Shown here piece after piece: positions 12,947 through 26,500 of a stretch of 64,000 nt of DNA. Under the pieces are notes generated by a model. The model saw only the letters and a program-made list of their open reading frames with translations, was not told the DNA's origin and did not search any database. Each line of letters starts with the position of its first letter. Within the stretch, counting starts at the first letter, position 1. A program made the translations under genes and the position numbers. Source of the DNA: Parus major (lineage: Eukaryota > Chordata > Aves > Passeriformes > Paridae); contig NC_031769.1 in the NCBI RefSeq assembly GCF_001522545.3, positions 133,684,616 through 133,748,615 of the forward strand. Direction: 5' to 3'.

Positions 12947-14227
12947 CTTTTCACAACAGATTCTTAGAGAGTTCTGATATAATACTGGTAGGGAGATGCA
13001 AACTAAAAGGCCACCTGTATTTGAGTCTCTCCATACTTTGGTACCACAGATGAGAGCACCTTTCCTGCCAGTACACAAGACATTAGGCATTCTTTGCTAT
13101 GGATTTGTAAGCCAACTATGAAAAATGCCCAACCCAGGGCAGAGCTGTCACAACTGACTCTTTGGTTTAAATGTATTGACAATGCCAATTTAAAATAAGA
13201 AACAAAAAGCTTCAGATACAACTATTCAACTCAATTGACCATACCAGTTTGTTCAACCAAAGCATCCTCATTGACCTCAGTACTCTTATATTGCAAATAT
13301 ACCAGGTTTTGAATTAGGCAACACAGACAGAACAGTGGAGTGACAATGCAGCATTTACAGTGGCATCTGAGGCAGAAGCAGCACCTCTGAGTGTCCCATC
13401 CCAGGTTACAAACCAGTGATTTTCTGTCAGCCATTTTCTCATTGTAAATGAGTCACTTGAAATGAAGTATAGAGTCAAACAAAAATGGCACAACTGAGAG
13501 TACAACAAGACCTTAACTAACAGAATTTGATGTATAATTGGCAGCTATATATTGACCCTTACTTTGCTTCTGGAAAAAGCTGCTAAAATGTATTCTAGAG
13601 ACGTGAACAGATTTTACTACAAGTATAAATAAGTCCCAAACCAATAATTTAAAATGTGCGTATACAGCAAAATTTCTGCATTTAATTACCTGGATAAGAA
13701 ACATAATACCCGACCCATTTCACTCAAAACTACTTAATATCAAAATAGCAGAACAATTTTTTGGTCAACATTATTTGCACTGGAGATTTTTTTTCTTTAT
13801 GATACATTCTACTGTGCACATCATATGCCTGCAACTCTTTATCAGACTACTTTTTTTCATAGGTAAACAGTGGCATTTAAAAAAAGCAGTGAATTCTCAA
13901 AACTCAGAAGTATAACAAATAAAGTAATTTGGAAAAAGCAATGCATAAATCTATTCACTTATGTGATAGCAGCATCTGTCAATTACTTGGACAAATATGG
14001 TACTGCAGAAGACATTTTCCCATAGCTCTGAAAAAGCTAACTTCTGTGGCAGCAAAGTCAAAAAACCAACTTCCTTACAGAAAAATTGTAACGAAGAAAT
14101 TTGATTCCCCTGTAAAACAGCCCCTTTTTGTTTTTCAGCAAATTGGACTGAACTTGTCAGATTGTCTACCTGTATTCATTTCTATAACAAATTGTTAACA
14201 CAAAATACAGCAGAGCACACTGGATAA
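12947..14227 (-). other. Probable NUDCD1 3' untranslated region
   Basis: AT-rich sequence directly after the NUDCD1 stop codon and before the candidate AATAAA. The length is inferred only from the position of that signal; the end could be nearer if the ATTAAA at 13681-13686 is used. Confidence 0.4.
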
Positions 14228-14520
14228 TTAATTTCCAGAGTTCACCTTTATTAAAAACAAGGTTTTTGTTGTGAGAACAAATAATCTCTCACTCGTAGCT
14301 TGAAAGCCTAAGATAGGATCATTGGATTCCAGGGTTGCTACCAGCTGCTTAGCAACCTGTCCTACTTGTCTTCCTTCCTTCCTGTTGTAGAGAACTGTGG
14401 CCAGAGGTGTTGGCTGGCGATAGATGAAAACTCGTCGCAAGCACTCGCAAAGAGCAGCGTAGGAGTAATCTGGAGCACAAGCCATGAACTTCTTGTCTTG
14501 CTTTGATGCTTGGACATAAC
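14228..14520 (-). CDS. NUDCD1: NUDCD1 exon 10 (last coding exon)
   Basis: 293 nt including TAA at 14230-14228. Acceptor TTTAG. Encodes [43 protein letters not shown] and the C-terminus FLIKVNSGN. Confidence 0.96.
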
Positions 14521-17500
14521 CTAAATAACCCAAAACCAAACAGCAGGGATAAGTAACAGATGCATTTCAACTGAAGTTTAACTGGCTGATAAAAACTCAA
14601 GCTTAACTTAAAAAATAATGTGCAATTTTTAACAAAAAATATAACCCCAAACAAACAAACAATGACAACCAATCAACCAAAAACATTCAACATAGAAAAA
14701 AAAACCTAAACCACCAAAGCACTCTTATTACATAAGTCAGTACTTTCTTAATGGATGAGTTAACCAGTGGTGCTGGTTTTGCAATAATTGATAGTTGGTG
14801 AGGAGGCAAGAATAGTACCAATATACAATTCTCATATACCTCATCTTAACTGGTGTTTTGGATACACATGTACAGCAAGATACTCTTCCCACATCTGGCT
14901 CCTTTGTGCCTCACAAGGTCTTTCATTTTCTCGGCAGGATCATGAGGCCACAGACATGGTCCATATGGGCAATCTTGGCCCAATATTTGCAGCCTAAGTA
15001 GAATAAATCTATTGTCTTTACTCATCTCCCAGTGTGTAATTACATTTAAAAATTGGGATTTCTGAGCCCACCTGATCTTGAACAGACACTTAAAACTTGT
15101 TTTCTGTTTAGAACTGACTGAAGAAAAATGAGTTACTTTTTAGCACACTGTAATTTCTGTTAATATTCACTCATACACTCATTTCAGACTGATTTCCTTT
15201 CACACTTCTGTAATGAGAATTGAGATACAATCTTTGCAAAGTGATCTACCATCTTTCTGCAAGGTTATTTGCTTAATTTCCATTGAAAAAATGCATGCCA
15301 ATGGTTATCACATGAGTCAAGAAGACAGGAAAAAATCTAAAGGTCACTTATTAAAACACCTTACACACACCTAGACATATAATGCATTAACTGCAGCTAT
15401 TGCCCTGACAATGTCTGCGTGAGTGTTAAGGTGGTGATTATGCTTTTCAGTCTCTAACTCAAGGCCACTTATCCAAGGAACTCTCTTTTTTACTATGCAG
15501 TTCTGTGTTTACATCCTATACACGGTCTGAAAAGGCTTATTTTCCTCCCAGGGCATAAACATTTCATTTCTATGTTCTCTTATTTCTAAAATTAAGCTAC
15601 CATGCTGCTATCGACAGAATTATAATTACTTTCAATTCCAATTTAAGAAAGTGAAATATCAACATAAGTCATACCAGAAGTATTCAGGTAGAAAAGTCTC
15701 AGAGGTGTGTGACACAGAAGTTAATTTCTTACCTAAAGCATTAAAAGTAGCAATGTGTTCCCACATATTCTCTGGTTGGTCAGAGTGAGGCTGCCAGAGA
15801 AGAGCATCAACATCATGCCTTAGGCAGAAGCATGGCATTTCTCTGGGATTCACAACAACTGAGAAAAGATACTGGTTGCTTCCAAGATTAATCTGAAAAC
15901 AAAACAAATATAAAATATTTATTCAAAGCACAAATAGCAAATTCTGTTATGCATACTGCCAAAGTTAGATGATCAACAGTTTTATGTTTGTTACTTGACA
16001 AAATGTTTGAATACATTATGCTGCATCCCACTGATAAACAGCTCAATACACCACAGGTGCCTTACACATTTTAAAGAGATGCAATTAAGTTCATTGGAGT
16101 AATATTGAGAGAAAAATTACGTCCACTACACAAGGAAATGGGAATGTGTTTTGTGCAGACATGGTTTTCTAGGGTAGATCCTAACCTACAACCTTCTCAC
16201 ATTAGGAAAAGATTCTCTCTAAGTAATCACATCTGGTTTTCTGCAGGGCTAACAGGGAAGGACACACTGTCCCTCTCAGGCAAAAGCTGGCAAGAACTAA
16301 AACAAGGATTAGATAGAATACTAAAATTATGAAATATTAACATTTTGAATTTACTCGCAATCAAGTAATTACTAAGTTTCAGATCAGCACAATCTTCAAT
16401 AAAAATGTTTGGAGGAGTTGTGGGTAAAAAGCTATACCAGCCCCATTTCTGAAAGAAAAGGCCCCATAATTGCTAACAAGAAACCCTAAACAACTTGAAA
16501 TAAGAACTAAATCAAAGTGAAAATACTTTTCTGTATGCTGAAAAATATACTGAAATACTCATATTTCTCCATATTCTAACAAGGACCAAAACTGCAAGTT
16601 CACATACAAGAAGTTGAAATTAATATTTCCTACCCACAGATAAATGTCCTTTTACTATAATGCTTTAAACACATTAACCTTTAAATTACTTTTATCCCAC
16701 CCATTTTAAGAACTTTTTACAAGAACCCAGGAGTTCAAACTTGCTCCACAATGTCTTGCTGCCTATTAGAAAGCAGCCTTCTGTGATCCCATGAACTCAT
16801 GTTCCTCCTGATCTGTGAAATGTCTCAGGCATTTCTTACCCTTCAGTGTGAGGAGCAGTAGTTTAGGCTGAGTTATTTATTAATAAATAGGTATTAGGAA
16901 CTTTATCCAGTCTGGTATGGAAGATCTCAAGGACAGAGGTTTTACAATTTACCAGGCAACCCAAACCATGCTACAACCACAATGTAGTTTTCGCTTTCAT
17001 CCAATTTAAAAAAAAACTCCCAAAAAACCTCACAACAAGTTAATCTGTAATGTTTTCACATCATTTTGTTTCCAACTCCAGGCAACAGACCAGATCAAAT
17101 CCTAGCTTACTGTTAGTCATGGTTGCTTACAACCCAAATCAAGCCCACTATTGAAGCATTTTGCCCCCAGTCTGTTATTTTCAGTGTGATTGACAAAAAA
17201 GTACCATAAAGTAATCTGTGCTCCAGCTTCTTAGTAAAAAAGGTCAGGTTTCTACCAGGCTGTCTGAAAAACTACTGTGCAAAATGCAAGCTAAGTCATC
17301 TAAAATTTTATGCCACTGAAAAAAGATCCTTTTCTTATAATTACTCTGATATAACTTTGTTTTTTAAATGGCTCACTTGTGAAAGTATATGTATTTTTTA
17401 ATCAGAACAAAAGGAGCTTTGTTTTTATATTAAAATGATATCAAAGGACACATATGGATTGACAATTTGTGTTGCTACTGTGATTTGATATGGGAGAAAT

Positions 17501-20500
17501 TTATGTGATTTCAACAGTCTATAGATTTTTGTACTGATAATAGAGGTCTAATTCCACACAAAAGAGTGCTTTGAAGTATTTCTGTAATAATTAGCAGTAC
17601 TTACTATATGGGTGACTTTTAAGGTATCACCATCAAATCTGCACAAGCTTGCACCATCTTCCAGGAAAGCATCACACTCTTCTAACTCTTGAGCATTACA
17701 AGGTGGGTTTTCCTTTTCAGGGTTTGGATTCTGAAAAAAAGAATGAACTACACTGAAAATGGAAACTACTGAAAAAAAAAAAATCTTTTTTATGACACAA
17801 AAAAGACCCCAAAGAACAACTGAAGAATTATTTGCATATCCATACACACTGAAAGCTATTATTTACTCACTCAAAATAAATATAACAATTTCTGCTGTGG
17901 AGGACAGCAGAAGTGGTAGATACAATAAAATCAATTTCAGTTTCAGGAAAGGTACATAAGCCACTAATACATGGACAACAAATACCCTTTCTAAGTAGCA
18001 AAAGTATACAATTCTGAAAACATATGCATATTCAGTAAATGTACATCAGTGTAAGCTTATTTCAGCTTGTCATCAGTAATGCTATTGAAAAATTGATTGA
18101 TTCATTTTATAAGCAGCTCTAAATACATGACACATTTTAGTTTTGCTAATAATAATTTTAATTTATTAAAATATATTTAAAATTAATGAAAACTTATGAT
18201 TAAAAAATCATCACTTTAAGCTTAGTATGAAGTACAAAAGAAAATAAATTTGAAGTTCCAAAAAAAATCTATGGTCAAAAGATACACTACAATATCTTCC
18301 TCACAAATACTGAGGGAGAGAGAAATCAATCTGGAGTACTAAATAGAATTTATTTTAATAACACTTTTCAGCCTTATTAAAAACAAAGTAATAATCCAAA
18401 CCTAATATATCAAAAGCCACATGGAGGCACACTTCATAAATTCTCATAAAATGAGATGCCATTTTCTAATTGAACCAAGTATCAAGTAAATAGCAGCTAA
18501 AAATTACATTTTACTTTAAGTAGACTTCCCGTATGACAAAAATGCCAGAAAGTTCATGAGTCATATTTATAGTTTCCTAAATTTTCCTTTTAAACATGGC
18601 ATTTACACTCACAGTCTCTAGGTCAAGTACGGTATCCCTAGGAAGACAGTATAAAATAGGCTTTGCTAACCTATTGATAAACAAGAAACAGACATCTTTC
18701 AAAATCATTTAATTAACTGCTTTAAAACAAACTGGCACATCCTAAATGATGGGCACAAAGTTTCTTTTCAATGCTAAATCAAGCTTCTGTTTGTTGCATA
18801 GACACCACCATATAAGTTAAATTCAGTCCCCCTTGAAGATGGTTTTACTGTTCAAAGTGTATTCACAACTCTAGTGCCATTAGTTTGTTACAGCTTCAAT
18901 TAAAAATGAATGAATAGTAAATGAACTGATGAGTTGGGTCAATGCAGTGCAAATTAGGGCATCAAGAAAAGACAACATGTACAAGAATTTTAAGTCTTTG
19001 GTTCTTGATTCTTTACCATTACTTCAGAGGTAAGATGCATCAGGCTTTCAGCTATTTCAGAGCATTGGGAAGGGTCCATAATGAATTCCCCTCTTGTATC
19101 ACCAATGATTAACTCTGGCCACTGGCACCCCTCGTTTTTCTTAATCAGAGAGATTTCCAAGCTAAAATGGAAAGAGAAGATAAAGAGTAACACATGAAAA
19201 CACTACATCCATTTGTCAGATTAGTCAAAAAGCTCTCAATGTAGATAAGAGCACTTCTCTTCAAACTGAATTAATAATGAAAATCACAGAAACCATTAGC
19301 ATTCAAATTATAAAATACACCATACTAACAAAAATATTCTAAAGAAAAACAGACCAAGCATGTGATTTTCTAATAGCCTAAACAAAAACCTCTTACAAAC
19401 CACTTATATTTTCAATGTAAGTGTAGTTTACCCTGAAGCAGACTCATTAAAATATTTCAAATATGGCAGGAAATCACTTGTAAAGCAATCTATTCAAAGA
19501 CTGACAGAATTTTAATACTGAGGTTTATTTGAAACAAGCAGTAGTTCTTAGGGCTATTTAAGTGTGCCCTACCTCTATATAACATCTAGGACAAAAATAT
19601 TTGTATTTTATAGGCCTCAAAAATACTTCATCAATTAATTATCTACACTGTCTCTCTAAAGTTCTGTCTCAGAAGAGGTTAAGATTTCTGTAACATGTAA
19701 AAACAAAACCCAACAACGAGAACCCAGTATGATCACTAAACTATTAGGAATAACTAATTAAGTAAACAAAAATTGAGACACAGCCCAATGCACCAACATA
19801 GTAATTCCATGTAAATACTGTGTGGGACAAACACATAGATATAAGTCAGTTTTATTATACTCACTTTTTAGATACACTTACAGGTTCTCCAGCAATGACA
19901 AGCACTGTAGTGCTCCTAACAAGAAAACCCTCTAAGTTACTAATTACTGCACCACAGCAGCAACTCTGAATCAGTTTCTAAAGCAATTGCACTGGTATTA
20001 GGAACAGCACACTTTTATAGAAGACATCTGAAGCAAGTTTTTGACTTTTAATCAATAGATTTATAGCAGTGATGCAATATGAAAATTAAGAACTGAGTGT
20101 AACTTATTACATTGAAATATGGAATTACTCTTTCTCATTAAAGTAGAAACCTGAGATTCATACAATAATGCTCACTTGAATGAGTAATAAAAAAATCAAG
20201 TTATTCAGCTGAGTTATTTTTCAGCATGATACCTAAAAGCCAACAACCCCACATTTTAATCACAGTCAAACTTTAATATAGAGTAATAGTATAATCTATA
20301 CAAAAATATTAGTCCCTCTCAATTTTTTTTTGAGAATCACTGTCCTTTACAGTCAATCTTTTGGAAACTGCAAAAAGCCAAGCTTATCACAACTTAGAAG
20401 GGTAGCCTTTGTTTTAGATAAACAGCTATCAGCTGTTGAGTGGATCACCTGATGGTCTACATGTTTCTTCTTGAGTTCATTAAAGAGTGTGAGTATCTCT

Positions 20501-23500
20501 GAGATAACCAGACCAGCGTGGGTAAGTGAATACCTGGCTCAGCCCAGGCACAGTATGAAAATTAGACAACACAAAGAAAAACCTGACTATGTTTTAGGGA
20601 GCTCTGAATTTTTTTTTTTGCACCCTCTTCATTATTTTGTATTTTTATTTCAGAATCTAAAAAAACCCCTAAAATTTAGTTCCTAAATAGAAACAGGAAC
20701 ATTTGTATTTGACGTCTACAGCATGTTAAATTCACAGAGATTTATCTTCTATAACGCACATATAATTTTTAGGAAAATATAATAAAGAATTTATAAGTCA
20801 AGCCTAAAGAATTTATGTTGAATTATTATTAAAATACTTGCTTGTGGAAAGTGGAAGAGAAATTACCACAAACACTAAGGTACACTGGAACTAATAAATC
20901 CTGAAACATACAAAAGAAAAATAAAAAATTGTTGAATCAATTAAGTTTACTCTTCTTACAAATCTATGTTTAATATTTTGATACTGTGTGGGTTTTTTTT
21001 CTGGAAAATAACTGCAAAAGGAAGGGATTACTTTCACAATTAGATAAAGAAACAGTACTCAGACAGCAAAAGCCAGTGAATTGTTTTCAAGGGAAGAGAC
21101 ATCCTTGCAAAAAGGGACATTGGGTGTAGCATTACATGAGATCATTCCCGAAGGGCCAGAAATCCAATATGGTGTATATTTTGAAATCAGTTCCTATCAA
21201 TAGAAAAACTAAAAAATATATACAATACCTTTTATCCTCTCTAATTATCCATGTGCAGCTTTCATGGTCCACAGATGAATAGAGCTTTCCTTCCACCAAA
21301 GGAGGCTGGTCTTTCAGCGTAACACATATATTATCAGGGGAAAAACGTATTTTTATGTCATCTTTTGTGATGTCTTGAGGCAGCTGAACTGTTATTGTCA
21401 CATCTTCTTGAGTCTGCTGCCAGTAGTAGAGAGGGTCTACAGTTGGAAACGTGCAGGAAAATACAAACTAGATTACAAGGATTATTAGATTCCACAGCCT
21501 CCAGTGCTGAGACATTTGGCATTTAGTAAAAGAAATGTTTTTGAAAAAGTGTAAATTAACTTTTACTCTGAAAAATTTACACAAAATATATCCTGATCAT
21601 AAAATGGAGAAATACCTTTTTAGCAATCAACTTCATTTGTATCCTTCCTTTCAAGAGTAATTCATATTCATATCTATACTCAAATACACTGATAGTTATA
21701 CAATGGGCATTAACTGTTACTATTAAGCTTACCGTAGCATTATGAAATTGGAAGCCAAAATGTACTTAAATACATGAAACATTAATGATAAATAAATTGG
21801 TTGAAAAGACATCAGGTGTAGTATACTGACAAGCTACTGCATGCTGGAAGTACATGCCATTTAGAGATGTGAACACTTTTTTCTTACATATGTTGCTGGA
21901 AGCTATGCTGACTAGTCAACAGAAATGATTTTATAAGACTAAGTAGTCTTAATCTGCCTCAGCTAATGGAGATGAAATAAAACTACCTGCCCAGAGGTAG
22001 TAACTGACTTTTTCTACAGTGTCTAGAATCTGTCTGATTATTAAACTGCTAGAAGAAATGGCCTTTTTAGAGAAATGTTTATACAAAAGAAAGGCTATGA
22101 CAGCATGAGTGGGTAACACATAGAAAATAGAAATACAGATGGATATATTTACTAAAGAGCAATCTTGTAAAAGTTACCTTTCTATTTTGAGAAAAAGTAC
22201 AGTATAGGTTTCCCTTTGAAAGCTCTCAAGTTGTCACAATGCAACTCAAGATTCTACTGATCAAAGCCTCCTACCATGTGACTCTGGAAGGACTCTTGCA
22301 CTCCTGGCCTTTGCCACAACTGCCCTGGTTGCAATGGATCAGTTGCAGGTGCTACAATTATACTTCCCCAGAAATTATTACTATCTGAGACATGACAGCT
22401 TTCAAAATTTTGAAAACTGACACAAATGGTATCTGTTATTAAAAGTCCATTATACCTGCAATTTTATATAACTGTGCAAATAAGACTAGAGCCTACGTTA
22501 CTTTGCACTGTGGTGCTCAGTGCACTGAAGAACTCCTTTGCCTCAAGATATATATATACAGACTATTCTTAACAAAATTACATGTACAAAACCACAGTTG
22601 TCATAGTGTTTAACATTAACACATTCCAGAAATTTGATCCTTTTGTATTGTTTTCCAAGTAGATTTTCACACTATTAACAAAGATTGTGCTATTATTCTT
22701 CAGTTAGAATTTGTTCACTAACCAATGCTTCATATGCAGAAACAAAAATCAAACATAAAGTAATCCAACATAATTACATAGACATTACAGAGCCTAGTGA
22801 TACTTAGGAATAAACAACTCTATTAGGTTTTTATATTCTTAGTTTTGTTTTGTTTGCAAAGAAAAAAAAAGTACGAATGCATTTTGTTGAAGTTTTTTTG
22901 AACTACTTTCCCACTGGAGAAAACAGAACCTTTTACAGGAGTCTCATTCCTTAAAAAGATTTTTCAAAATAATTATTTAAATTTTAGAAAGGCAGGAATT
23001 ATGTAAAATTACATATCAAAAGGCTTTCTGATAAATAACAGTTTGGGGAGGTCAATGCCCCCCTCCCATCCAGGAAGACTGGTTTCTTAATTTGCATACT
23101 TCAGACAGATGCCTAAATTTAAGCATTAGCAATCCAACTAATACCAAAAACCTATTATATGTCTGTCTGCAAAATATCCTTTTCCTTAAGACAATGAAAT
23201 TCTTTAAGTGTTTCCTATCCAAAAGAAAGCACCTAATACAGGTTTATGCACAATACAACTTCCAACAGTAAAGGCAAACAAACAAACAAAAATCAATCTG
23301 TCCATAAGATAGATATTAGTACACTTATTGCTAGAGTTTCCAAACAAATGCCAAACTAACAAGGTGTGTCCTAAGTCAAAGAAGAGAGCAGACTATCATA
23401 ACCTGTCAGACTAAGTCTTACCTTTCTTTTCATTTGATACTTTTGCATCATCATTTTCTTCTAATTTGTCACTTTCACTTTGCATATATGTAAATGGTTT

Positions 23501-26500
23501 GTGGGAAACAATCATCAGACCATCCCCACTTGGCTCTATTGCTGCATAATGAGGGACTGATTTTCCTTGCAAAATTCTCCTTTTAGTGATTTCGTATCTA
23601 TGATCACCTATAAAATAAAATTTAAAAAAGTCATCATATATTTCTAGAAGACAAATTATTATCTAAGGAACTCATTACATTTAAAAATACTATGCAATCC
23701 TACTTGTTAAATCACAGTACCATGGTTTTCCAATGAGTTACACTGGATTAATCTAAGACTTCATTTTATTCTTATGATGCCTTTGCTGATCACAGCTAGT
23801 CCAGCACAGCCTCAGTACAAATAATTTTTTTCTTGTAGAGAAGGTAAGAAGAAAGCTAACCATATCTGAATCTCATAAGGCAGCATGGTGGCTCCTCATT
23901 TCAAGCTTTTACAGCAAGTATTTCTAAAAGTTTGGTTAACGAAAGAAAACCAAATTTGAAAGGGTACACTTCTGTTACAGTCCTCTGAAGTACTGATATG
24001 AAGAGATATGAATGAGATAAAGATATGAAAAGACCTTACCACTGCCCCCATTCTGATTTATTTTCATGTTTCCATTTTTTTCCTTTGGTAACACAATAGT
24101 GACGAGTATGAGCCTTTTGTCTGCCAAACAGGGCAGAGATCTCACATTTATCCATATCAAGAGAAATAAACATGTTTTAAGGCTTTGCTCTGATGAAGCA
24201 CAGATTTTGGAAATTTAAGAAATGGCTTGTTGATTAACTAACTACTTTTACTAAAATCTGAAAAAAACTGCATCCACAGACAGTTTCAAAGAAAGGCAAG
24301 CAACAAAAATTGATTACTGATGAAAGAGATTGTAAAGTATTTTAATTCCTCAAAACCGCTTTTATCTTTGAGACTGGTTCATACATCAGTCTGATTTGTG
24401 AGATGTTTGTTTAAATGAAATCAAATTTATTTCTCTCTTCACAATTAAAGATTGCTTTAAATTTTGTTAAATCTCTCCTGACAGTAATTTCAAAAATTTT
24501 TTGTTCTCTGGAAATGCTGAAGAGCTGGCAAGATTTTTTGAAAAAGTTTTAAATCTACTTTTAAGGATGCCAAGAATATTTGTCATAAATTATAAAACAT
24601 ACAATGTAAAAAAGGACTTTTTATTAAAGTGTACAGTATTAAAAAATACAACAAAAGTCTGTGCTGACTTCTGAGTAACAGTTTTCAGCTCTAGACTGGC
24701 AGCGTTACTGATTTAGTTTTTCTTCTAAGTTATAAGCAGTATTGTTCACAGGTTTCTTTCTCTCGTTGAGCTGGTAATAAACGCATAAGGCAGTTGGTCT
24801 CATGTGGCTTTCTGAAATATATTTCCATCATCCAAGGTTTCAACAGCAGAAAATGTAACTAAAGCCACAGAGGGCAACACAGCTGGTGAAAGGGCTGGAA
24901 AGAATGTCCTGTCAAGACTAGGTGAGGACTTCAGGCTTGTCTAGTTTGAGGAAAATGAGGCTGAGGGGCAACCTCATTGCTGTCTGCAGTCTTCCTAGGG
25001 AGGGGAAGTGGAGATGGAAATGCTGAGCTCTTCTTGGTATCCAGAATGGGACAAATGGGAATGGTTCAAAGCTGCACTAGATGAGGTTCAGACTGGACAC
25101 TAGGAAGCATTTATTTCCTGAGAGGGTGGTTAAACACTGCAGCAGGCTTCCCAGAGAACTATTCTATTCAATGCTATCCTATCCATATTAGGTAGGTAGG
25201 AGATGGAAGAGCATTTGGCTAGTAACATCACTATATGCCTCAACTGCTTTAGTCCAACTAGTTAAAGCTCTTGTTTCTATCAGTGTCAAAATTTTATTTC
25301 TTGTAACATAATGAGCAAGACCATATCACAGTCATCCAAGAATGTCTGTTAATTTAATCCACGCATCTTTAAATAAGACAGTGACACATGGGGTCTTGTA
25401 TCCTTTATGAAAATCATGATATTTAATGTCATACATTTAGGGTCGTATTGAATATATAAAGTCTGATTTGTCAAACTTTATTAGGATAAAATATTAATTA
25501 GTAGGTATTAATATACTAACTAATATGTTTTCAATGTGTTGGTCCAAAATTAATGGAATAACTTCATACTCTTAATCCAGGAAAACCTTTTACACTATAC
25601 GTCTTACATTTATGTCGTACTACTTCCAATCCCACTACATCATTAATTGAAAGCTAAAAAACAACAACACATAACCAAACACCCATATCCACCTGTAAAA
25701 TATTTTAAAAAATACAACAGACATTAGGTAGAAATAGTTCCATATAACCTCGATTTTACAAAACCCAGCTAAACAGAAATTGCATTTTGTAACATTCAAG
25801 TAAAGTGCTATCTTGTTTTCTAATTATCATATTTCTAATATGACACAAGTGCAAAACTTTACTTCTTCCTGTTTTCCAAATGTCTCTCAAAATTTAGCTC
25901 TATAACCAATAACTTGATTTCAAAATATAAAAAAAAATTATCTATGTAAAATCTAAGCTGAGGAAAAGAAATATCAGAACCTGTGGAAAGGTAACTTCTA
26001 AGACAAAGAATAAAAACGTTATTTTTATTTAACATTACTCATCAGTAATATAAATATAAAACACTTACCCTCTTTTCTTTCTGCAATTGTAAGCCATTCC
26101 AAGGTAACGTGAAATCCGCTTCCTTTTGTGTCCAGTTCATCTTTTTCTACCCTAAGCACCAGCACAGCTAGTGAGTGTGCATCAGATTTTACAAATGAAA
26201 CACTGTGTGCTAAAATAAATGGACTTCCTAGTTCTTCATTAAACACAATCTAGAAGAAAAAAATGTAATAAAAAAGTCAAGTCAGACAGTTAAAGCTGGA
26301 AGCCTTGCTCTTTTACAGAAAGCAGTGAAGAGTTTCAGTGAATGTCAAATTAGTAACAGTTTGTCGCCTAAAAATCTCTCTGACAATATGAATCCACAAA
26401 TGTCACACATTTCTGGTTCCTCCTTCTGTGGCTATCAAGCTACTGTACTGAAAGGTTTTTAAATATTATTGTTTATACTGAACAATCATTATAAGAGCCC